The notes below the pieces were generated by a model. It saw only the letters and a program-made list of their open reading frames with translations, was not told where the DNA came from and did not search any database. From Hylemonella gracilis str. Niagara R (lineage in GTDB: Bacteria > Pseudomonadota > Gammaproteobacteria > Burkholderiales > Burkholderiaceae_C), in NCBI RefSeq assembly GCF_000600295.1, contig NZ_JEMG01000001.1:2735278-2799277 (forward strand): 64,000 bases of DNA, read 5' to 3'. Of the stretch, positions 1 to 9,479 are shown in pieces (position 1 is the first letter of the stretch; every line of letters starts with the position of its first letter). Made by a program: the position numbers and the translations under genes.

Positions 1-3000
1 GCGTGATGCTGCCGTTTGTTGAGATGCTGAGTGCGGAGGCTGTCACCGCAGGCAAGGCCACCCCGGAAGCGGAGGTATTGCTGATTGTCAATGTGCCTAA
101 AGCACCGTTCGTCCCTCCGCCAACAGCATCCCCAAAGCTGACCGTCTGCGATCCGGTATTGACTGTCAGATCATTCGTTGCACTGCTCTGACTGTTCACC
201 GTGCTGCTGAAGGTCACAGCACTGTGGGTCGTATTGAGCGCCACGTCGCTCGTCAACGTCACCGCTCCCGTGTAGGTCTGCGTTCCCGTCGTCGTGACGT
301 TGCCGCCCAGGCTGCTCGTGCTCGTCACCTCCAACGAACCCAACGCAGTTCCTGTTCCTACCGCTCCGGAAAAGCTCGCCGCGCCCACTACCCTCAGTCT
401 CTCCTGCCCTGCCGTCGACGCATTGACGCTGTCGCCAAAGTCAATGATCGTCCCCGTCAGCGTGCGCAGAACCATGCCACCGGTCAGGGTCACGACGCCC
501 GAGTAGTTCTGCGCACCCGATGTCATCACGTTGCCGCCCAGGCTGCTCGCACCATCCACGCTCAGGCTGCCCAGACCCGTCGCATTGCCGGTCAGCTTCC
601 AGTTGCCCGTCGCAATGTGTAGATCGAAACCGTTCCCGGTCAGACCACCCTGCATGTCGATGAGCAGACCGCTGCCAGCCGTCAGCGTGCGAGTGCTCGT
701 GACCAGAGTCACCGCACCCTCGTAGGTCTGCGCGCCGGTTGTCGTCACATCACCACCCAGGCTGCTCGCGCCCGCCACGCCCAAAGATGCAACTGACAGG
801 TCGCCTTGCAGGTTCAGCGTGCCCAGGATGTCCAGCGCACCCAGTTCACCGTTGGTCGCACTGCCCACCACCCCTTCGAACACGCCATTACCGTCCAGCG
901 TCAAGTCGTGGGCATTCGACGCCTCTGAGTCAACCGTACTCTCGAAGGTAATCAGTTGCCGGACATTGCTGCCATTCTTCGCCGTCAGCGTCACGTCCGC
1001 CGCCAGCGTCACCGCGCCCGTGTAGGTCTGGCTACCGGTGCTATTCACGTCGGCGGCCAGCGTGATGGCATTCGCCGACAGTGACACATTGCCGTTGTCC
1101 GCGCCGATCGTCTCGTTGACCCGCAGGTCACCACCACCTGTGACCGAGACGCTGATCGAACCCGCACTCATGCCATCGACAGGAGCACCGTCGGCATCCG
1201 TTGTGGATTCGATGGTGAGGTTACTGCCACCGTGGGTAACGTCGAACACACCAACCGCAGACCCAGCCAGGGTGGCCGCACTGGAGCCCGTGTTGGCGAC
1301 CCAGGCGGAGCCGCCAGCGACGATGCCCAGATCATTGGTGTTGGTCGTGACGCGATCGGATGTTCCCGTGCCGATGTCGCCATCTGCCTGCAACAGCACG
1401 CTGTCACCGTTCACGGTGCCGGTGACGGTGATGTCACCCGCCGCGTTGAGCCTGACGGCGCCGCCCGTGATGTCGCCCGAACCCGTGATGTCGCCGGCAG
1501 CGCTGTTGGTCGTTTCCAGGGTCAGGTCGCTGTTACCGACATCAATCGCATTGCCGCCCAAGTCGATGCCATCGGTGGCGCTGAGCTGGTAACCATTCGC
1601 GCCGGTGATCGTCAGGTCACCAGCCAGGGTGATGCTGTTGGCCCTCAGGTCGACGCCCCCGCCTGCACCATTGGCACCCGCAGTCGTCGCAGCCCCCACC
1701 CGCACCAAGCCCGTGGTCGCGAACTGGTCGATTTCTGCAATGGACAGGCTGCTGCTGACATCGAGGGTGATGGCGGCATTCGTGCTGAAGGCGATGTCAA
1801 TGTTGCCCGATCCGGCATTCACCGCCTGGGTGATGTCGAAGTCCGCGCCGATCAGGGTGATCTGGCCGCCACCGCTGGTCAGACCCGTGCCACCGATGGT
1901 GAGCGTCCCCGTGCCATCGGCGGGTCCGTCGCTGGAATGCTGCGAGTCGGCTTCCAAATGGATGTGGCCACCGTTGGTGGTGACGCCCGCCTGCAGGTCG
2001 ATATGTCGACCTGCCTGCAGGGTGATGCCGACGCCACTGGCGGCGATGTTGATGTCCGCGCCCGCAGCCTGCGTGATGTCCTGGGTCGCTTGCAGGATGA
2101 CATTCGCGGTCTGGCTGTTGATGGTGTCGGCACCGATCACGAAATCGCCACTCGCGCCATCAGCGAACAAGGCCTGCTGGTCCCCCAACGCGGCATCGTC
2201 CGCCCCGGTGCCAGCGACAATGTTGATGTCCTCCGGGTCCAGCAGCAATGTACCCGTCTGCCCCTGGGACGCGCTCAAATCGGCCGTGCCCGAATAGGCC
2301 AGCTGGTTCTTGCCGGACACTTCCGCAAAACCACCATCGCCGCCGTTTTGGCCACCACGCGCGCTCACGCTTCCGTAAAAACGCGTCCAGTCATCCGCCC
2401 AAAAGATGACCTTGCCCCCATCCCCTTGCTCGGTCGCATCCGCCTTGATCTGCACACCAGACGTGACAACCACCTTGTCCGCATTGGGAATCTCCGGGTT
2501 CTTGCCCTGGTAGTCACCACCGATCAGGATTTCGCCGCCGCCCTTGGCACCGCTGGCGTCCACCAGGGCGTTGCCTGTCAGGGCGATGCGTTCGCCCAGC
2601 ACATGCACCTGGCCGCCGGTACTAGTCGCGTCGCGGCCCGCCGCGTCCAGCGTGCCGCTGTTGAGGACCGAGCTTGCACTACCGCCAAAACCAACCAGGC
2701 GAATCACGCCCCCCGTGTTGTCGATGCGCCCAGCCTTGATGACGCCTTCGTTGTTGACCACATGGGCGAACACGTCGCGCGCCACGCGACCTTCCAGCAC
2801 GACTTGGCCGCCTTCGGCCCGCAGCTCACCACTATTGAGGATGGCCGTGTCCAGGCCATCGATCTGCTCTTGAAGGGCTTCGTCGACGGCAAAACGCATC
2901 AGCCCATCGCCGTCGAAATCGAGGGTGATACGTTCGCCCACGCCCAGGTGGATGCGCCCGGCCTTGGCGATGATGGTGCCGGAGTTCTCGACGCTGGCAC

Positions 3001-3592
3001 CCAGCAGGCTCACGCTGCCACCGGTGGCGGCCTGGATCACGCCACGGTTCACGACGCGGCCACTGGTGCCAGTGTGCCGCTCGAACTTGAGCTGCCCCGC
3101 CATGAAGCCTTCTGTGGACAAGCCGAGCCCCGAGGCCACGAGCGAGCCCACGCTCAGCTGCGCGGTCGACCCGAAATACACCCCGTTGCCGTTGACCAGG
3201 ATGACGTTGCCATTGGCATTGATCTGGCCACGGATGACGCTGGCGTTGCCGTCCAGAATCTGGTTGAGCACCCAGGCGCTGGACGAGGGCTGGTAGAAAT
3301 TGACTCGCTCATCCGCCCCGACGTTGAAGCTGTCCCACTCCAAGGCCAGCCGTTGGCTGTTTTGCTGTACGTTGGTGGTGGTGCCATCCGGGCGGCTGAC
3401 GCTGCCGCTGCCGCCCACCACCGTGCCACCCTTGGGCCCGGCGTAGAGCGGCAGGGGCAGGGCTACGCCGCCCAGGGCCAAGGCGGCGGCCAGGGCGATG
3501 GGCGTGATCCGGGTCAGGGAGACCCGATCAGAAAAGCCAGGCGAGGTCGAACCAGAGTCGAGGCTCCGATTTCGCCGCTGCATCTTGCTCAT
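1..3592 (-). CDS. TpsA-type filamentous hemagglutinin-like exoprotein (partial, 3' end outside window)
   Basis: Large secreted adhesin/exoprotein of a two-partner secretion system, exported through the TpsB encoded just upstream. The minus-strand frame is open from an ATG at 3592 to the window edge (about 1197 codons seen), so the C-terminus is missing. Residues 1-51 form an extended basic signal peptide ending LPLYA. A filamentous-hemagglutinin N-terminal domain follows, recognisable by motifs such as NANGNVILVNGNGVYFG and LLLDPEDI, then beta-helix-like Ser/Thr/Gly-rich sequence with at least four QTYTGAVTL-type repeats. No start codon is available closer to the signal peptide than 3592 or 3583 (both ATG, same frame). 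The gene therefore begins inside the end of tpsB, overlapping by 65 nt, which suggests translational coupling. Family assignment is firm; the ligand or function of this adhesin is unknown. Confidence 0.85.
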   Translation of the reverse strand, partial: MSKMQRRNRSLDSGSTSPGFSDRVSLTRITPIALAAALALGGVALPLPLYAGPKGGTVVGGSGSVSRPDGTTTNVQQNSQRLALEWDSFNVGADERVNFYQPSSSAWVLNQILDGNASVIRGQINANGNVILVNGNGVYFGSTAQLSVGSLVASGLGLSTEGFMAGQLKFERHTGTSGRVVNRGVIQAATGGSVSLLGASVENSGTIIAKAGRIHLGVGERITLDFDGDGLMRFAVDEALQEQIDGLDTAILNSGELRAEGGQVVLEGRVARDVFAHVVNNEGVIKAGRIDNTGGVIRLVGFGGSASSVLNSGTLDAAGRDATSTGGQVHVLGERIALTGNALVDASGAKGGGEILIGGDYQGKNPEIPNADKVVVTSGVQIKADATEQGDGGKVIFWADDWTRFYGSVSARGGQNGGDGGFAEVSGKNQLAYSGTADLSASQGQTGTLLLDPEDINIVAGTGADDAALGDQQALFADGASGDFVIGADTINSQTANVILQATQDITQAAGADINIAASGVGITLQAGRHIDLQAGVTTNGGHIHLEADSQHSSDGPADGTGTLTIGGTGLTSGGGQITLIGADFDITQAVNAGSGNIDIAFSTNAAITLDVSSSLSIAEIDQFATTGLVRVGAATTAGANGAGGGVDLRANSITLAGDLTITGANGYQLSATDGIDLGGNAIDVGNSDLTLETTNSAAGDITGSGDITGGAVRLNAAGDITVTGTVNGDSVLLQADGDIGTGTSDRVTTNTNDLGIVAGGSAWVANTGSSAATLAGSAVGVFDVTHGGSNLTIESTTDADGAPVDGMSAGSISVSVTGGGDLRVNETIGADNGNVSLSANAITLAADVNSTGSQTYTGAVTLAADVTLTAKNGSNVRQLITFESTVDSEASNAHDLTLDGNGVFEGVVGSATNGELGALDILGTLNLQGDLSVASLGVAGASSLGGDVTTTGAQTYEGAVTLVTSTRTLTAGSGLLIDMQGGLTGNGFDLHIATGNWKLTGNATGLGSLSVDGASSLGGNVMTSGAQNYSGVVTLTGGMVLRTLTGTIIDFGDSVNASTAGQERLRVVGAASFSGAVGTGTALGSLEVTSTSSLGGNVTTTGTQTYTGAVTLTSDVALNTTHSAVTFSSTVNSQSSATNDLTVNTGSQTVSFGDAVGGGTNGALGTLTISNTSASGVALPAVTASALSISTNGSIT
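257..1070 (-). repeat. Imperfect protein-coding repeats in TpsA (QTYTGAVTL units)
   Basis: Four imperfect copies of a segment translating as SLGGxVxTTGxQTYxGAVTL lie in the same frame near 257-322, 489-552, 709-772 and 1008-1067, spaced about 220-300 nt apart. They are beta-helix repeat units of the exoprotein, and more may lie beyond the left edge. Confidence 0.7.
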
Positions 3593-5378
3593 TGCCGCTT
3601 TCATCGGTCAGTGGATAGGCAAGCTGAATTCGCGAGTTCAGCTTGTTCGGAATATTGAAACGCGCGCCGACGCCGACGTCGGAGAGTTGGTAAGTGCCTC
3701 GCGGTTCATTGGGCAGAGGTTGGTTCTTGCGACCCAGCGCATGATCGTAGAACAAGGAAACCTGCAGCAGATCGCGCCAACGCCACCCACCGCCAAAACC
3801 GCCGAAAGGTGCCTGGGCATCACCCAGCCCCGGGGCCTGCAGGATGTACTCCAGCGAGAGCAGGCCGCCTGTGTCATAGAGCGTATAGGAGCCGTCATAT
3901 CCGCGCAAGTGATCCGCGCCACCGACGGCGTACTGTTCCATCGGCACCAGCAGATCCTCGGAAAACTGCACCTCGGTTCTCAGCAGCAGGGACGAACTGC
4001 TGGTGATGTTCTGCAAGCGCGAATAGAAGGCCAGCACCTTGCTGAACGCACCTTCAGCGTAGATATTTTGATTGGAGGCGGTTCGCTCGCCGCTGAGGCG
4101 ACTCGGGCGTCGCCCGCTGGGCAAGGCACGGGCGCTGTCGCTGTCGCCCATGGCGCCCAACAGGTCGTTGAAACCCTGGCTGAACTCCAACCCGGCGTAG
4201 TTCAGGCCGCTGAGCCGTGTGTCCACCGAGTCATAGTTGAAACTCAGCTTGAGCACGGTGAGCTTGTCTTCGTTGGCCGGCTCACCAAACCGGTCAGTGG
4301 CAGACGTCTTGGACGCCAGTTCCTGCTGGGTGGAAAAATTGCCTTCGCGACTGCGCCACCAGACCTGCTTCAGGAACAGGCCGTATTGATCCGATGTACC
4401 ACTGATGTCCTGGTCCGCGAACTCCCCGCCCACGGTGAACTGGTTGCTACGGGCAAAACCGCCGCCCTGCCAGAAGCCATCATGGATCAGCTGATACTCC
4501 AGTGCGCCGTACAAGTTGTTGGCAGGTTGTACGCTCTGCTGCACGGTGAGCGACAGGCGATCGGCATGGTCGGTCGGGTTGTTCCAATGCAGCTGGGCAC
4601 GGGCACGGTAAAGACCCGTGGTTTCACTGCCCTGGTTGTCGAGGCGCAGACTGCCGTTGAACTGCTCCTCGTTGGGCACACGCAGCAGCAAGTCCGCCTC
4701 GCCTACCCGCTTGCCCGGCTGGAAGGTTCCGAACACCGCTAGGCCGGGGTAATCGGTAAGCGTCAGCAGTGCCGATTCCGCCTGCTGCTGACTGACCGGC
4801 TCACCGATCAAGTCATGAAACGGCCGTGCGAGCGCGCGCGGGGAATACAAGGCATTGCCTTCGGCCAGAACCTGACCCAGTCGGCCTTCGATGACCTGCA
4901 AGGTCACGAGCCCTTCACTGACCGTCTGCACCGGCAGAACGGTCTTGGCCAAGATGAGGCCGCGTTGACGGTAGTAGTTGGTCACGCGGTTGGCCACGGC
5001 CTCCATTTCACCGATGGTGAAGCCCTCAGCCTGTTGTTCGCGCACGGCCTGGTCGAGCAACTGACGCACCTCGTCGAGCTGGATGGCGAAAAGCGGGATG
5101 TCGCGTGCGTCTTGCAACTCAAAACGGACGACCAGGATGCGCGGCCCCTCGCCCGGCGCCAGTGAACGCTCCACCAGGGGGGGGATCTCCAACAAGCCCC
5201 CTGACTCGGGCGTGGGCGGCATGCGAGTCGACGTGTCCGGTCGGGCCCCACCCGGTTGCAGAGCGTCGGGCAGCGGGGTCTGCTGCGCGAAGGCTTCAGC
5301 AGCCACGATCAACCCCATGCTCGACACCAGCAAAGCCTTCCGCAAAACACGCAAGCCGAGGCGATGCATCCTGCGCAT
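3528..5378 (-). CDS. TpsB outer-membrane transporter, ShlB/FhaC/HecB family
   Basis: Outer-membrane pore that recognises and exports the TpsA exoprotein encoded directly downstream. From ATG 5378 (616 aa) the protein has a signal peptide ending AEAFA, then a POTRA domain at about residues 80-165 (ILVVRFEL to VIEGRLGQV). The C-terminal half is a beta-barrel containing the family motif LRGYDG, equivalent to the VRGY loop, and it ends in an aromatic residue (WLF) as outer-membrane barrels do. The frame extends upstream to 5456, but that extension would put 26 non-hydrophobic residues before the signal peptide, so 5378 (or ATG 5369) is preferred; neither has a strong ribosome-binding site. It overlaps tpsA by 65 nt, so the two form an operon. 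Confidence 0.88.
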   Translation of the reverse strand: MRRMHRLGLRVLRKALLVSSMGLIVAAEAFAQQTPLPDALQPGGARPDTSTRMPPTPESGGLLEIPPLVERSLAPGEGPRILVVRFELQDARDIPLFAIQLDEVRQLLDQAVREQQAEGFTIGEMEAVANRVTNYYRQRGLILAKTVLPVQTVSEGLVTLQVIEGRLGQVLAEGNALYSPRALARPFHDLIGEPVSQQQAESALLTLTDYPGLAVFGTFQPGKRVGEADLLLRVPNEEQFNGSLRLDNQGSETTGLYRARAQLHWNNPTDHADRLSLTVQQSVQPANNLYGALEYQLIHDGFWQGGGFARSNQFTVGGEFADQDISGTSDQYGLFLKQVWWRSREGNFSTQQELASKTSATDRFGEPANEDKLTVLKLSFNYDSVDTRLSGLNYAGLEFSQGFNDLLGAMGDSDSARALPSGRRPSRLSGERTASNQNIYAEGAFSKVLAFYSRLQNITSSSSLLLRTEVQFSEDLLVPMEQYAVGGADHLRGYDGSYTLYDTGGLLSLEYILQAPGLGDAQAPFGGFGGGWRWRDLLQVSLFYDHALGRKNQPLPNEPRGTYQLSDVGVGARFNIPNKLNSRIQLAYPLTDESGNEQDAAAKSEPRLWFDLAWLF

Positions 5379-5758
5379 GCCGCAGGTGCTGGCGTGAGGC
5401 GCGATGACACTTTCCCGATGACTCAAGCGGGGATATTCTGTGATGAGCGCCGACACGACAAGAGAAGCGATGCAAGTGTTTATTTACTCAGGCAAATACC
5501 CTCGAAGTGTAAAAGAGTTAGCTTTCGTTCTATAGAGGTAACACGATACAAATCGTTGTATCTCGATCTTGCGGCGCGAGCTTGCAACATATTTCACACG
5601 CCCGGGAGGAGATGGACGGGTTTTCCCGCGCGAGAACCGGGCTCTGTTACAAAATTCCAGTTACAAACTGGATGCCTCGGGTGCGACATAAACCCTGCAT
5701 CCCTCAGGAACACGAAGTCCCCGATGCGCGCCAACCCGCCGCGACGGCGGGGCTCAGG
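5379..5758. other. Intergenic region upstream of tpsBA with AT-rich segment
   Basis: This 380-nt region holds no gene I can support. Its middle (about 5470-5600) is clearly more AT-rich than the surroundings and carries a perfect inverted repeat at 5545-5562 (listed separately). It should contain the tpsBA promoter on the minus strand, but no convincing -35/-10 pair was found. A weak GC-rich dyad near 5736-5753 lies just past the end of the adaptor gene and has no T-tract. Confidence 0.5.
5545..5562. promoter_or_regulatory. Perfect inverted repeat, candidate operator for tpsBA
   Basis: GATACAA-N4-TTGTATC is a perfect 7-bp inverted repeat with a 4-bp spacer in the AT-rich region 167 bp upstream of the preferred tpsB start. 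The size and symmetry suit a dimeric repressor or activator site. No regulator can be named from the sequence. Confidence 0.45.
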
Positions 5759-7036
5759 TCAGGCGCAGGGATTGCCCGGTTGGGCGCCCGCAGCGCCGGT
5801 GGCGCGAGGCCTGGGCTGCATACCGCCTACCGTTTGCGGTTCACCGCCCGCTGAGGAGACGCCAGGTGCCATCAGCGAGACCCGCACCTGTGCACCATCG
5901 TTACGAATGCGTTGGTGACCAGCGGTCACGACCACGTCGCCCGCCGCCAACCCCTGCACCACCTCGACCCGACCGGGCTGTCGCAAACCGGTGGTCACCT
6001 CGAGTCGACGTGCCACGCGCAGGGCAGGGTCACCGTCCTGGCCTCCCGATGCCGCGCCCGGCCCGGCGGCCTCCAGCCGGTACACATACTGCTTGCTGCC
6101 CTGGGGCACGATGGCCTCTTCGGGCACGACCAGCGCATTGTCGCGCGCGCCAAACACCGTGGTGACCCGCGCGAACATGCCGGGCCGCAGAAGCTGCCTG
6201 CGGTTGTCGATGCAGGCCCGCACCGCCAGCGAACGACCGTCGGCATCGACCAGCGGGTCGATGGCCTGAACCTTGGCCTCGATCGCCTGCCCCGGTAGCG
6301 CGTCCACGTAGACCTGTGCGCTTTGTCCGGGCCTCACCTTGGATTGCAGCCGCTCGGGCAGGCGGAAGTCGACATAGAGGGCTTCAATGTCCTCCAGGTT
6401 GACGATGTCGGCGCCATCACGCACGTACTCCCCCAGGTCCACCTTGGTCATGCCCACGATGCCGTCGAAAGGCGCCATGATGCGCATGCGCGCCAGCCGC
6501 GCGCGGGCCAGGGCAGCCTGGGCCTCGGCCACCTGCAGATTGGCGCGGCTTTCATCGAGCACACTGCGCGCAACGAAGCTCTGGGCCACCAACTCCTCGT
6601 TGCGTCGCAGATTGGCGCGCGCGATGGACAACTGCGCCTCGGCCTGACTCAGTTCGGCGCGTGGCAACTCATCGTCCAGGCGAGCCAGCAACTGGCCACG
6701 CTTGACGCGTGCACCGTCGCGAAACGCAATTTCGGCGATCCGCCCGGCCACCTCGGGGCGCAGCACCACGCTTTGACGCGAACGCAAGGTGCCTACCGCC
6801 TGGGCGTCATCCTGCACCCGCGCCAGCACGACCGCCGCAGCCTCCACGCTGGGCATGCCGCCACCGGGAGTCGCGGCGCGGGGTACCGCCGACGAGGCAC
6901 CACTCGGGCCAGTCGACGAGGCCGGCACCACGTTCATGCTGGTCGCCGGCGGGCGATGCTGAAACCACCAGGCCGCGACGGACGCCGCGCCGATGCCCAG
7001 GGCCGCGATCACGGGATAAAGAAGTCTGGAAGCCAT
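5759..7036 (-). CDS. RND-type efflux periplasmic adaptor (membrane fusion protein, HlyD/AcrA family)
   Basis: Periplasmic adaptor that normally links an inner-membrane RND pump to an outer-membrane channel. It has an N-terminal membrane anchor (YPVIAALGIGAASVAAWWF), a lipoyl/barrel-sandwich half-motif (LRPEVAGRIAEIAFRDGARVKRGQ), an alpha-helical hairpin rich in Ala/Arg/Glu at about residues 120-190, the second lipoyl half (IMAPFDGIVGMTKVDLGEYV) and beta-barrel and membrane-proximal domains. ATG 7036 is preferred; an in-frame upstream start at 7045 adds only three residues. No RND pump or TolC-type gene lies on either side: downstream is the tpsBA region and upstream is rnhA. It is therefore an orphan adaptor whose partner must be encoded elsewhere. 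The substrate cannot be inferred. Confidence 0.85.
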   Translation of the reverse strand: MASRLLYPVIAALGIGAASVAAWWFQHRPPATSMNVVPASSTGPSGASSAVPRAATPGGGMPSVEAAAVVLARVQDDAQAVGTLRSRQSVVLRPEVAGRIAEIAFRDGARVKRGQLLARLDDELPRAELSQAEAQLSIARANLRRNEELVAQSFVARSVLDESRANLQVAEAQAALARARLARMRIMAPFDGIVGMTKVDLGEYVRDGADIVNLEDIEALYVDFRLPERLQSKVRPGQSAQVYVDALPGQAIEAKVQAIDPLVDADGRSLAVRACIDNRRQLLRPGMFARVTTVFGARDNALVVPEEAIVPQGSKQYVYRLEAAGPGAASGGQDGDPALRVARRLEVTTGLRQPGRVEVVQGLAAGDVVVTAGHQRIRNDGAQVRVSLMAPGVSSAGGEPQTVGGMQPRPRATGAAGAQPGNPCA

Positions 7037-7204
7037 GCAAATCAATCAGAAATTGTCTGGGGTGTCTGCGCTCTCAGCGCAGGGACGAGGGAGCGTAGTG
7101 CCCGTCGCGGCACCGACTGTTGCAGCGGCAGGAAGCATGCCAGAACCGTGTAAACCGTTGGTCAAGCCTCCGGATGACGGCATGCGGCATGAGGAGATCG
7201 GCCC

Positions 7205-7714
7205 TCAACGACGGCCCGACACCTGTTCCACACCCCGGTTCGCAAGCGCATCCGCGCGCTCGTTGCCCGGGTCGCCGTCATGCCCCTTGACCCAGCACCA
7301 TTCGATGCGGTGCGTCGCACCCTGCCCCGCAGCACCGTGGACCAGCGCGTCCAGGCGCTGCCAGAGATCGACATTCTTGACCGGCTGTTTGCTCGCGGTC
7401 TTCCAACCCTTGGCCTTCCAGCCGGCCAGCCATTCGGTGATGCCCTTGAGCACGTACTGGCTGTCAGCGTGCAGGACGACGTGGCAGGGCCGCTTGAGCG
7501 CCTCCAACGCCTGGATCACCGCCATCAACTCCATGCGGTTGTTCGTGGTCGCCGGCTCACCACCAAACAGCTCCTTCTCCACACCGCCGGCGCGCAGCAG
7601 TACGCCCCAACCACCGGGACCGGGATTGCCCTTGCAGGCCCCATCGGTGTAGATCTCGACCGGATTCGCATCGACTTTCACGTCCTTGCTTGTTTGTGAT
7701 TGAACTAGGCTCAA
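7205..7714 (-). CDS. rnhA: Ribonuclease HI
   Basis: Endonuclease that degrades the RNA strand of RNA/DNA hybrids during replication. The 169-aa product has the RNase H fold with the four acidic catalytic residues in context: [17 protein letters not shown] (Asp), [10 protein letters not shown] (Glu), HADSQYV (Asp) and NERADALAN (Asp), plus the basic handle region rich in Trp/Lys (WKAKGWKT). Length is normal for the family. It lies directly downstream of the methyltransferase gene on the same strand, 36 nt away. In many betaproteobacteria this block continues with dnaQ; here the next gene is the orphan adaptor instead. Confidence 0.95.
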   Translation of the reverse strand: MSLVQSQTSKDVKVDANPVEIYTDGACKGNPGPGGWGVLLRAGGVEKELFGGEPATTNNRMELMAVIQALEALKRPCHVVLHADSQYVLKGITEWLAGWKAKGWKTASKQPVKNVDLWQRLDALVHGAAGQGATHRIEWCWVKGHDGDPGNERADALANRGVEQVSGRR

Positions 7715-7750
7715 ACTGCCGTCCTTTCTTGTGCTGACTTATGTTTTCCA

Positions 7751-8644
7751 TCATCGCCGTGACGGGCGGGTGACGACCTCGTCCAAGCCTTCAGGCCTCG
7801 CGATGGCGGTATCCGAAGCCGCCGATTCTCGCTGGTGCCGCACCAAGGAAGCCGGTGCGGCCTGTGGAGCCGCACTCGCGGCACGGCGCCAGCGCGGCTC
7901 GAGCAGGCGCACGCCGTGCACCCGCTTGACGGCCACGACGAAATACACCGCGCCCAGCACCGGCCACCAGCGCGCTCCGGCCTGGTCCAGCCAACGCCAT
8001 CGGTGCAGCCAGGGCGCGCTGCGCAGCAAGGGCCGCCACAGGCCATATCCGGTGCCAGGTTCTGCGTCCTCCACTTCCAGATTGAGCAACTGCAGCCAGT
8101 CCCGCAGGCGCCAGGGGCTGATGAGTCCCAGCCCCGCGGGCAGCACGGGCTTGCCGTGTTCGGCCCACCAGTGCCAGCCGGCCTCGTGCGCGGTGCGCGC
8201 CCACCAGGCCTCGCGCCGCTGCCGCCAACCCCACAGGCTCATGGGGTTGAAGCCACTGATGAGTACCCGCCCACTGGGCGCGAGCGCGCGCGCCACCTCA
8301 CGCAACACGGCATGGGGATCGGGATGGCAATCCAGCGTGTGAGGCAATGTCACCAGATCCAGGCTGCCTTCGGGAAAAGGCAGGGCGGCGTAGTCGGTGT
8401 GCAGCGAGATCGTCCGGAGCGTGGCACTGCTTTCGTCCGGCACCGCTGGCCCGTAGCCCGCGAGCCAGCGGTGCGGCATGCGATTGGCGACCAGAGTGTC
8501 CAGCGCGGGCAGACCCAGCTGTAGGGCGTGGTAGCCAAAGATGTCGGCCACGGCGCGCTCATACTGTGCCCGTTCCCAAGCCAAGAGATAGCCGCCCGCA
8601 GGGGTCTCGCACCAGGACCGCAAATCTATAATTTCGCTGCTCAT
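7751..8644 (-). CDS. Class I SAM-dependent methyltransferase (Methyltransf_11 type)
   Basis: Probable cytoplasmic methyltransferase of unknown substrate. The protein (297 aa from ATG 8644) has the methyltransferase signature LPFPEGSLDLVTLPHTLDCH, followed by VLREVARALAPSGRVLISGFNPMSLWG, typical of motifs II and III of class I enzymes. The classical Gly-rich SAM loop is not clear near the N-terminus. The C-terminal third is Trp/Arg-rich. The frame extends to 8716, but that would run into the divergent gloB start at 8682; the ATG at 8644 leaves a 37-nt divergent promoter region. The neighbours gloB and rnhA are a familiar betaproteobacterial combination, but they do not reveal the substrate. 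Confidence 0.8.
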   Translation of the reverse strand: MSSEIIDLRSWCETPAGGYLLAWERAQYERAVADIFGYHALQLGLPALDTLVANRMPHRWLAGYGPAVPDESSATLRTISLHTDYAALPFPEGSLDLVTLPHTLDCHPDPHAVLREVARALAPSGRVLISGFNPMSLWGWRQRREAWWARTAHEAGWHWWAEHGKPVLPAGLGLISPWRLRDWLQLLNLEVEDAEPGTGYGLWRPLLRSAPWLHRWRWLDQAGARWWPVLGAVYFVVAVKRVHGVRLLEPRWRRAASAAPQAAPASLVRHQRESAASDTAIARPEGLDEVVTRPSRR

Positions 8645-8681
8645 GACCCGCCGCCATGCCTCCTCTGAATAACCTTGCACT

Positions 8682-9479
8682 GTGACGCTGCTTCCTCTGC
8701 CCGCGCTGACCGACAACTACATCTGGCTGCTGCATGACCAGCAGCAGGCCATCGTCGTCGATCCGGCCGAGGCCCAACCCGTGCTGGACGCACTGCAAAC
8801 CAGGCACCTGACGCTGCGGGCCATTCTAGTCACGCATCACCATACGGATCATGTGGGTGGCGTGCCTGAGCTGTGCTCGGCAACTGGTGCAGCGGTCTAC
8901 GGCCCGGCGGGCGAGGCCATGCCCGACCCCATCACCCGCGTGAGCGAAGGAGATCATGTGGAGTTGCTAGGGCTGCGTTTCGAGGTGCTGGACGTGCCCG
9001 GCCACACCGCGGGCCACATCGCCTGGTATTGCGCCGATGGCGCCGCGCTGGAACCGCCGTCGCCCCTGCTATTCTGCGGCGACACGCTGTTTTCCGGAGG
9101 CTGCGGCCGCATCTTCGAGGGGACGCCCGCGCAAATGCTGGCCTCGCTGGACAAGCTCGGCCGCCTGCCCGACGCCACTCGCGTATGCTGCGCGCACGAA
9201 TACACCCTGAGCAATCTGCGTTTCGCACGCGCCGTGGAGCCCGACAACGAGGCCCTGCGCGAACACAACCAACGTTGCGAGGCCCTGCGCGCCCAGGGCC
9301 AACCTACGCTGCCTTCGACCCTCGCGCAAGAGCGCGCCATCAACCCCTTTCTGCGCAGCCGCCATCCCGATGTCGTTCAAGCTGTCGCGCGCACGGCCGC
9401 GCATGCCTTGACCGGTCTGGGGCCTGCCGAAGTCGACACCTTCGCCGCCCTGCGCCAGTGGAAAAACGAGTTCCGATGA
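8682..9479 (+). CDS. gloB: Hydroxyacylglutathione hydrolase (glyoxalase II)
   Basis: Hydrolyses S-D-lactoylglutathione to D-lactate and glutathione, the second step of methylglyoxal detoxification. The 265-aa protein is a metallo-beta-lactamase fold enzyme with the zinc motif [10 protein letters not shown], the HTAGH motif ([12 protein letters not shown]), the Asp ligand in [15 protein letters not shown] and the C-terminal substrate-binding region ([13 protein letters not shown]). It starts with GTG at 8682. The stop TGA overlaps the ATG of mltD (ATGA), so the two genes are translationally coupled. Confidence 0.93.
   Translation: MTLLPLPALTDNYIWLLHDQQQAIVVDPAEAQPVLDALQTRHLTLRAILVTHHHTDHVGGVPELCSATGAAVYGPAGEAMPDPITRVSEGDHVELLGLRFEVLDVPGHTAGHIAWYCADGAALEPPSPLLFCGDTLFSGGCGRIFEGTPAQMLASLDKLGRLPDATRVCCAHEYTLSNLRFARAVEPDNEALREHNQRCEALRAQGQPTLPSTLAQERAINPFLRSRHPDVVQAVARTAAHALTGLGPAEVDTFAALRQWKNEFR

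Noticed and set aside
257-1070. Regular repeats considered as a CRISPR array
   Set aside because: The units are imperfect, far longer than CRISPR spacing, and all in one reading frame of the adhesin.
1232-3658. Long + strand open frame of 808 codons
   Set aside because: It is antisense to the open TpsA frame, whose translation matches the FHA family. The + strand translation resembles no protein and has the composition expected from a mirrored GC-rich gene.
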